This document shows positions 58,814-64,000 of a stretch of 64,000 nucleotides of DNA, piece after piece. The position numbers and the translations under genes were made by a program. How positions within the stretch are numbered: position 1 is the stretch's first letter; each line of letters begins with the position of its first letter. The DNA comes from an uncultured Prevotellaceae bacterium. Lineage in GTDB: Bacteria; Bacteroidota; Bacteroidia; Bacteroidales; Bacteroidaceae. The stretch is taken from assembly GCA_902778535.1 (NCBI GenBank), contig CACYYG010000005.1, forward strand, positions 1 to 64,000, read 5' to 3'. The notes beneath the pieces are model-generated. The model worked only from the letters and a program-made list of their open reading frames with translations, was not told where the DNA came from and did no database searches.

Positions 58814-61336
58814 ATGGAAAAAACAGCAAGAGTCTTTTTTATCGCACTGGCTATTGGTGCCGCAATGACGGCAAATGCGCAGACAGACAGTATCTTCATT
58901 TATTCGCCCAACGAGCGTCAGGGACTGCATGTGGCCGTACTCGACAGCACTGGCTGGCAGCACGTGGGCCAGCTGTGCAGTAGCGACTATGGCACGTGGG
59001 GTGTTGAGAAGCGTATGTATCATCCCTCGCTGTGCCGTGCCAAGGACGGCACGTGGCGTCTGGTTTTTCAGGTGAACGACACATCGCCGCTTTTCGCCGC
59101 CGCCTATAGCCGCGACCTCGTAACGTGGCGCCCACAGGACTATCCGCGTGTCGGCTCGTCTAAATGCCTGCAACCTGTGGTGAAGCCGATGGACAACAGC
59201 TTCAATGTTTATTACCGCAACGCACAGGGTCAGGCACGCCGCATCTCGGCTTCAGCCGATTTCCGTCGTTTCACTAATGATATGCCGATGCCCTTTGCCG
59301 ATGAAAAGATGTGGCAAAGAGACAGTGCTGTCATTGACGGGCACAAAATGGACGGACAAAAGTTTGCCGTTACAGCCGATGAGGTGCAACACTTGCGGAA
59401 ATTCTTCGATGAAATGGCCGAAAATAATCGTCTCAGCGCCGAGCGGATGCACGACGACAAGGAGCGGCTTGCCAATCTGCCGCAGGTGCTCAATGCCACC
59501 CTCACCGTCCGTGCCGACAGTACAAAAGCCATCAGCGACAAACTCATTGGTATATTCTTCGAAGACATCAGCTATGCGGCCGACGGTGGCCTCTATGCCG
59601 AGCTTATTCAGAACCGCGACTTTGAATATACAGAGAAAGACCACGGCGGCTGGAACGCCACCACCGCCTGGCACTCGCCGGTTTCCATTACCATTTCGCA
59701 AGACAATCCGCTCAGCTCACAGAATCCGCATCACGCCTTGCTGAAAAATGACTCGTTGTGGAACGAAGGGTGGGATGGAATCGCCGTTGAAATGGGCAAA
59801 AAATATGATTTTAGCATCTTTGTGCGCGGAAAGAAAAAGTTTGATGTGCAGCTATGCTTAAGCGATGGTACCGCCATTGCCAAGGGCACCGTCAGAGCCA
59901 CCGGCTCCAACTGGAACCGCTATGAGTGTACACTGACCGCCTCGCAGACGGAGAAAAACGCCCGCTTGCTCCTCCTGCCTCGCAAAGATGGTTATGAGGC
60001 AGCCATCGATATGGTGAGCCTTTTCCCGCAGGACACCTTCAAAGGCCGCAAGAACGGGTTGCGCAAAGACTTGGCCGAGACGATAGCTGCTTTGCACCCG
60101 AAGTTCGTGCGCTTCCCTGGCGGTTGCATGAGTCACGGTCAGGGACTGGAGAACATCTACCACTGGAATCACACTGTCGGGCCGTTAGAGAGTCGCAAGC
60201 CCGACTTCAACATCTGGCACTACCATCAGACACGCGGCCTGGGATTCTTCGAGTATTTCCAGTTCTGCGAGGACATCGGTGCCGAGCCGCTGCCTGTGCT
60301 GGCTGCCGGCGTGCCCTGCCAGAACTCGGCAGCCAATGCTGAGGGCATTGGCGGACAGCAGGGCGGTATTCCCATGAGCGAGATGCCTGCCTATATCGAC
60401 GAGCTGTGCAACCTCATAGAATGGGCTAACGGCGACCCTGCCACCAACCAATGGGCTAAGATGCGTGCCGACGCAGGCCATCCGGCACCGTTTAACCTGA
60501 AGTACCTGGGCATTGGCAACGAGGATATCATCGGTACGGTCTTCGAAGAACGCTATGAGATGATTTGCAAAGCCATTCGCCAGCGCTATCCTGACATCAA
60601 GCTCTGCGGCACTGTCGGTCCGTTCCATGCACCCAGTGCCGACTATATCGAAGGCTGGGACTTCACACGCAAACATCCCGACTATCAGTACATGACTGAT
60701 GAGCACTACTATGAGTCGACGGGGTGGTTTATGCATCATCGCGACTACTATGATAATTATCCAAGACAGACTGTAAAGGTCTACTTAGGCGAATGGGCTG
60801 CCAGCACACGGGCACGCCGTCCTAATGTGGAGACAGCGCTGGCTGAGGCCCTTTATCTCACTGACATTGAGCGCAACGGCGACATTGTGGAGATGACGAG
60901 TTATGCGCCGATGCTCTGCAAGGACGGACACTCGAACTGGGATCCCGATATGATTTACTTCTCGAATACCGATGTGCGCACCACGCCTGCCTACGAAGTG
61001 CAGCGCCTCTTCTCTGTCTATAGTGGTGATACGTGGATTGATACCGAATTACGAATGACGGATTGCGTGGCTGCACAGGAGAATTATCCGGAATTATCTC
61101 ACCGTATAGGTGCCAGTCTCGTTGTTGACTCGCGTACAGGCAAGCGCTATCTGAAGTTGGTCAATGCCCTGCCCGTCACGTTGAAGCTTAACGTTGAGGG
61201 ACTTGACGTTCCTGCTTCAGTAGAGTGTGAGCAGTTTACGGGCGATGTGGAAGACCGGCGCGCCAAAGCCATGCGCATCACTACCAATTCACCCCTCACG
61301 CTGCCGCCCTACTCGCTTCGGGCTATTGAGCTGTAG
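58814..61336 (+). CDS. GH51 alpha-L-arabinofuranosidase with extra N-terminal module, exported
   Basis: This 840-aa enzyme has a signal peptide ('FIALAIGAAMTANAQ'). Residues of about 25-150 look like part of a beta-propeller of the GH43/GH117 kind ('YHPSLCRAKDGTWRLVFQVN'). After a helical linker come a carbohydrate-binding-like beta domain (about 270-410) and the GH51 barrel. The acid/base Glu is in 'LGIGNEDIIG' (about 570) and the nucleophile Glu in 'VYLGEWAAS' (about 660). It removes arabinofuranose from arabinan or arabinoxylan. The convergent AraC regulator gene and an esterase gene follow. Most GH51 enzymes are near 500-650 aa, so the N-terminal part is an addition. Confidence 0.9.
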   Translation: MEKTARVFFIALAIGAAMTANAQTDSIFIYSPNERQGLHVAVLDSTGWQHVGQLCSSDYGTWGVEKRMYHPSLCRAKDGTWRLVFQVNDTSPLFAAAYSRDLVTWRPQDYPRVGSSKCLQPVVKPMDNSFNVYYRNAQGQARRISASADFRRFTNDMPMPFADEKMWQRDSAVIDGHKMDGQKFAVTADEVQHLRKFFDEMAENNRLSAERMHDDKERLANLPQVLNATLTVRADSTKAISDKLIGIFFEDISYAADGGLYAELIQNRDFEYTEKDHGGWNATTAWHSPVSITISQDNPLSSQNPHHALLKNDSLWNEGWDGIAVEMGKKYDFSIFVRGKKKFDVQLCLSDGTAIAKGTVRATGSNWNRYECTLTASQTEKNARLLLLPRKDGYEAAIDMVSLFPQDTFKGRKNGLRKDLAETIAALHPKFVRFPGGCMSHGQGLENIYHWNHTVGPLESRKPDFNIWHYHQTRGLGFFEYFQFCEDIGAEPLPVLAAGVPCQNSAANAEGIGGQQGGIPMSEMPAYIDELCNLIEWANGDPATNQWAKMRADAGHPAPFNLKYLGIGNEDIIGTVFEERYEMICKAIRQRYPDIKLCGTVGPFHAPSADYIEGWDFTRKHPDYQYMTDEHYYESTGWFMHHRDYYDNYPRQTVKVYLGEWAASTRARRPNVETALAEALYLTDIERNGDIVEMTSYAPMLCKDGHSNWDPDMIYFSNTDVRTTPAYEVQRLFSVYSGDTWIDTELRMTDCVAAQENYPELSHRIGASLVVDSRTGKRYLKLVNALPVTLKLNVEGLDVPASVECEQFTGDVEDRRAKAMRITTNSPLTLPPYSLRAIEL

Positions 61337-61354
61337 GCGTTCCTAAAAAAATGT

Positions 61355-62227
61355 TTAGGTGCTGCGCAGGTCGCTGGGTTTTCTGCCGGTCTTGATTTTG
61401 AACTTTGATGAGAAATAGTCGGGTGACTCAAAGTTGAGTCGGTAGGCTATTTCCTTGATGCTCAGGTTGGTGGTGGTGAGCAGCTCCTTGGCGCGCTGCA
61501 GGCGCAGGTCTTGCTGGTAGGTGGCTGGTGAGAGTCCTGTGTGCTCCTTGAAAAGCTTGCGGAAGTTGGAATAGCTCACGCCGAGGTCTTCGGCCACTTG
61601 CTGAATGGTGAGCGACGACTCCAGTTCTTCACGTATGCGCAGGCGGGCACGGTTAATCATGTCGACGTGGCTGCGGTTGCGTGACTGCAGCTCAATGTTG
61701 CGCTCCAGCGAATACATCAGTCCTATGAGGTGGTTGACGATGCCTGCCATGACCTGCTGCGAATAGGCAGCCTCCTCCTGTGCAGCATTGTAGGCGGCGC
61801 GGTAGAGCTTGACAATGTCGTCGGAGAATCCCACGTGATAGATGGGCTTTGTGGGTGAGAGGAAGCCGGCACGCACGCGGTCGTCCATGTTGTGGCCGTG
61901 GAAGCCAATCCAGTATTTTTTCCACCCCTTGGGCCCTGTGGGGTGGTAGCTGTGCCATTCGCCTGGAAACAGCAGGAAGAAGTCGCCCTCCTTCAGTCTT
62001 GCCTCGGGCACTGTGCGGCTGTGGAACACACCTTGCCCTTCAATGATGTAGAGCAGCTGGTACTCGGGCAGCACCCGCCCTTTCTGCAAGTCGAAGTAGT
62101 AGCCGTCGGCGTGGCCGCGTGTGGGGTAGGGGTCGTGTGGCCCTATTTCTTCATAGCCGATGGTGGTGACGGTAAGTCCCCACAGCTGGTCGCGCTCGCT
62201 GGCGAGCATGTATTTGCTGGTCTGCAT
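61355..62227 (-). CDS. AraC-family transcriptional regulator
   Basis: This 290-aa protein has an N-terminal cupin-type sugar-sensing domain ('LPEYQLLYIIEGQGVFHSRT', 'GDFFLLFPGEWHSY'). The C-terminal double helix-turn-helix is typical of AraC ('LTIQQVAEDLGVSYSNFRKL', 'IKEIAYRLNFESPDYFSSKF'). Members of this type activate sugar-use genes. Its end is 18 bases from the end of the convergent GH51 gene, and the SGNH esterase gene lies upstream, so it may control either or both. The inducer is unknown. Confidence 0.92.
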   Translation of the reverse strand: MQTSKYMLASERDQLWGLTVTTIGYEEIGPHDPYPTRGHADGYYFDLQKGRVLPEYQLLYIIEGQGVFHSRTVPEARLKEGDFFLLFPGEWHSYHPTGPKGWKKYWIGFHGHNMDDRVRAGFLSPTKPIYHVGFSDDIVKLYRAAYNAAQEEAAYSQQVMAGIVNHLIGLMYSLERNIELQSRNRSHVDMINRARLRIREELESSLTIQQVAEDLGVSYSNFRKLFKEHTGLSPATYQQDLRLQRAKELLTTTNLSIKEIAYRLNFESPDYFSSKFKIKTGRKPSDLRST

Positions 62228-62293
62228 CTTTCAAAGAATGATTGTTAACGTTTCATCGGTATTAGTTCGGTAAAGATGGGAATGACTCATTGG

Positions 62294-62980
62294 CTACTTG
62301 CGCAGTGCCTCCACCACTTGGTCGGCAATCTGCTTCATGCCCTTCTGGTTGGGGTGGCCGGACGACTTGTCGATGTCGTGCAGACGTATGACGGGCACGT
62401 TGTAGTGCTTGCAGATGTCGGCCACACTGGTGTTCACCACTTCCTTCAGGTCGCTGTTCAGTATGAAGTAAATCTTGGCTGTGGGGTAGCGGTCCTGCAT
62501 GTGCTCCAACAGGTAGGCCAGAGCGGGACGGAAGGTGTAGAGGTCGGCCCGTTTCCAGTCGGCATACTTGAATTCGCCGATGGGAGCGCCGCACCACGAG
62601 TCGTTGGTGCCGCCGAAGAGCAGGATGACGTCGGGCTTGCCCAGCGACTTATGGCGCGTGATGAATGAACGGTGGGTGTAGTCGTCGTCGTTGTAGCCTG
62701 AATTACAGATGGTGGCGCCGCTCCACGAGTTGTTCACCTCCAGTTTCCAGTCCATGCGCTGTATTACCTGCCACCACCAGGTTTGCCTGACGCTGCAGAC
62801 GTCGGTGCGCTTCGGGTCGTCGTGGCGGTTGAAGTACCAAGTCTCCATCGTGTCGGGCGTGAGGTAGCCCTCATAGGTGGAGTATGAATCGCCGAAAATG
62901 GTAACGCTGGTCTTTCCTTGTGACGATGCGCTTGTGGCTACTGCCATAAGCAGCAGAAGTGTTAGTATGCTCTTTTTCAT
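62294..62980 (-). CDS. SGNH/GDSL-family esterase, exported
   Basis: This 228-aa protein has a signal peptide (ILTLLLLMAVATSASSQ). ATG 62980 is chosen for it; the longer frame crosses the promoter box. The catalytic Ser is in 'VTIFGDSYSTYEGY', the oxyanion Asn in 'LLFGGTNDSW' and the Asp/His pair in 'DIDKSSGHPNQKGMK'. SGNH enzymes of this size often remove acetyl groups from plant polysaccharides. Its neighbours (AraC regulator, GH51) favour an arabinoxylan or pectin role. The AraC gene follows after 66 bases. Confidence 0.88.
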   Translation of the reverse strand: MKKSILTLLLLMAVATSASSQGKTSVTIFGDSYSTYEGYLTPDTMETWYFNRHDDPKRTDVCSVRQTWWWQVIQRMDWKLEVNNSWSGATICNSGYNDDDYTHRSFITRHKSLGKPDVILLFGGTNDSWCGAPIGEFKYADWKRADLYTFRPALAYLLEHMQDRYPTAKIYFILNSDLKEVVNTSVADICKHYNVPVIRLHDIDKSSGHPNQKGMKQIADQVVEALRK

Positions 62981-63003
62981 TTTGTTATTGGTTATAATTG
63001 CCG

Positions 63004-63011
63004 CAAAGATA
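63004..63011 (-). promoter_or_regulatory. -7 box of the SGNH esterase gene
   Basis: CAAAGATA reads TATCTTTG on the minus strand, 23 bases upstream of ATG 62980. Confidence 0.6.
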
Positions 63012-63086
63012 AGAAAAAAGGATGGAAATGACTGCTGTTTATAATTTTTTAACTTACCCTCTCCGATAACTCTATATGCTAATTTT

Positions 63087-63148
63087 GTAACCACGCGGGT
63101 TACTGACAGTAACCCACGTGGTTACTGTCAGTAACCCGCGTGGTTACC
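63087..63148. repeat. GTAACC-family palindromes, three copies
   Basis: Three 17-nt palindromic units (GTAACCACGCGGGTTAC and variants) are separated by 'tgaca' and 'tgtca'. The first 27 bases match 47904-47930 exactly. They lie between the MATE stop and the esterase promoter. Confidence 0.85.
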
Positions 63149-63171
63149 GATAGTTTCCAAAGATATGCGAT

Positions 63172-64000
63172 TCAGGACCTCAGCCTCTTGTTCCAGTTGC
63201 CCTTCCACAGGCGTGCCAGGAACAGGATTCCACGGAAAGTGAGCTCCACGGCCATCGCTATCCACACGCCGCGCAATCCGTAGCTCTTCGATAGCCAGTA
63301 GGCCAGTGTCAGGCGCACGCCCCACATCGACATGAGGCTCATAATGGCAGGGCGCAACGTGTCGCCGGCACCCACGAAGACGCCGTTGGCTACGATGGAG
63401 GCGGCAAACATTGGCTCGGCTAAAGCTTCTATGCGCAAGGCCTGTGCTCCCTCGCTTACCACATTGGCTACAGGCGTCATCAGCTGCATCAGCTCTGGGG
63501 CGAAGATGAACATCAGTACGCCCATCAGCGTCATCACGGCGATGCCCAACGCTACGCTCATGTAGGCAAACGAGCGTGTCAGCAGCTTCTGTCCGGCGCC
63601 GATTCCCTGTCCTACCAGTGTGGTGGCGGCCTCAGCTATGCCGTAGCCGGGCATGTAGCAGAGACTCTCGACGGTGATGGCCAGCGAGTTGGCAGCGATG
63701 GCTACTGTTCCCAACGGTGCCACGATGATGGTGCTCACAATCTGTGCGCCGCCCATCAGCAAGTGCTGCAGACCCATCGGCGCCCCAATCTTTATGGCCG
63801 TGCGCACCACGTCGGCAGTCGGCCTGAAACTGTTTCTCGGGGGTGCGGGGGTGCGGGGGTGCGGAGGTACGAGATTACCGTCTGCCTCCAAGCTATTCTC
63901 GTACCCCCGTACCCCCGTACCCCCGTAGCCCCGGAAGAGCCTCAGCATCGGGCTCTTCACCAGCAGGAAATACATCATCAGCATGGCTGTAAGGAGCTCG
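63172..64000 (-). CDS. MATE-family efflux transporter, N-terminal half outside the window
   Basis: The frame is open to the right edge ('ELLTAMLMMYFLL...'), so only the C-terminal half (about 276 aa) is seen. It has six membrane segments of the MATE type: 'GAPMGLQHLLMGGAQIVSTI', 'NSLAITVESLCYMPGYGIAE', 'TTLVGQGIGAGQ' and 'GVFVGAGDTLRPAIMSL'. Such proteins export cationic compounds or drugs using Na+ or H+. The loop joining the two six-helix halves carries a Gly/Pro/Arg-rich insertion encoded by an inverted repeat. The frame is kept. Confidence 0.9.
   Translation of the reverse strand, partial: ELLTAMLMMYFLLVKSPMLRLFRGYGGTGVRGYENSLEADGNLVPPHPRTPAPPRNSFRPTADVVRTAIKIGAPMGLQHLLMGGAQIVSTIIVAPLGTVAIAANSLAITVESLCYMPGYGIAEAATTLVGQGIGAGQKLLTRSFAYMSVALGIAVMTLMGVLMFIFAPELMQLMTPVANVVSEGAQALRIEALAEPMFAASIVANGVFVGAGDTLRPAIMSLMSMWGVRLTLAYWLSKSYGLRGVWIAMAVELTFRGILFLARLWKGNWNKRLRS
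63839..63934. repeat. In-frame 8-nt-period inverted array in the MATE gene
   Basis: The left arm (63839-63873) has four GGGGGTGC-type units and the right arm (63898-63934) four GTACCCCC-type units. The arms pair over about 35 bases with two mismatches and a few G-T pairs around a 24-nt spacer. Confidence 0.85.

Overview
The window looks like chromosome of a Bacteroidota species of the Prevotella/Xylanibacter type (order Bacteroidales). Supporting signs: recurrent TAnnTTTG promoter -7 boxes, usually without a strong Shine-Dalgarno; a SusC/SusD pair; BspA-like surface proteins ending in the 'YDLQGRR...KGIYIVNGKK' tail; a C10 (streptopain-like) protease; an S46 dipeptidyl-peptidase; and many polysaccharide-degrading enzymes. 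The species cannot be fixed from the sequence alone. Genes at both edges (an ATPase and a MATE transporter) are cut by the window.

Layout. 0-8.2 kb: an ATPase/nuclease-like protein, tRNA-Asn, an M15 peptidase, two BspA/DUF285 surface proteins and an unlisted 54-aa peptide gene. 8.7-13.2 kb: NlpC/P60 and CapA-like genes converging on a PL9 pectate lyase. 13.4-21.3 kb: DUF3332 lipoprotein, deoD, upp, a 1590-aa modular C10 protease and a methyltransferase. 21.5-24 kb: OmpA-family protein and a GNAT protein. 24-33.6 kb: a mannan-use region with GH36, cellobiose 2-epimerase, GPH transporter, GH130 mannosylglucose phosphorylase, GH26 mannanase and CE7 esterase. Together these can deacetylate, cut and debranch mannan, import mannobiose, epimerise it to mannosylglucose and phosphorolyse it. 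33.7-39 kb: queH, mutS, typA. 39-43 kb: an SpmA/SpmB-like membrane protein behind a structured leader, a four-helix-bundle gene between two arrays of 9-nt repeats, and a flippase. 43-49.3 kb: S46 peptidase, GH92 mannosidase and a two-lobed aspartyl protease with PDZ domain. 49.4-55.9 kb: a GH28-SusC-SusD pectin-type operon in which SusC carries a C-terminal OmpA-like domain. 55.9-58.8 kb: an AT-rich stretch with repeats and two small exported proteins. 58.8-64 kb: GH51 arabinofuranosidase, AraC regulator, SGNH esterase and the end of a MATE transporter.

The most unusual signal is a set of inverted-repeat elements. Several intergenic gaps hold short palindromic repeats, and two families recur at two or three places. 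Related long hairpins (arms of about 21-35 nt around a 24-31-nt spacer) lie in frame inside three genes: the methyltransferase, the GH92 and the MATE transporter. The four-helix-bundle gene, of the family known from 23S rRNA intervening sequences, sits between two copies of a 9-nt-period inverted array, and its own C-terminus is encoded by one of them. This suggests, without proof, a mobile or RNA-processing repeat system linked to that protein. The SusC-OmpA fusion and the switch-like leader at 39.1-39.36 kb are the other main leads.
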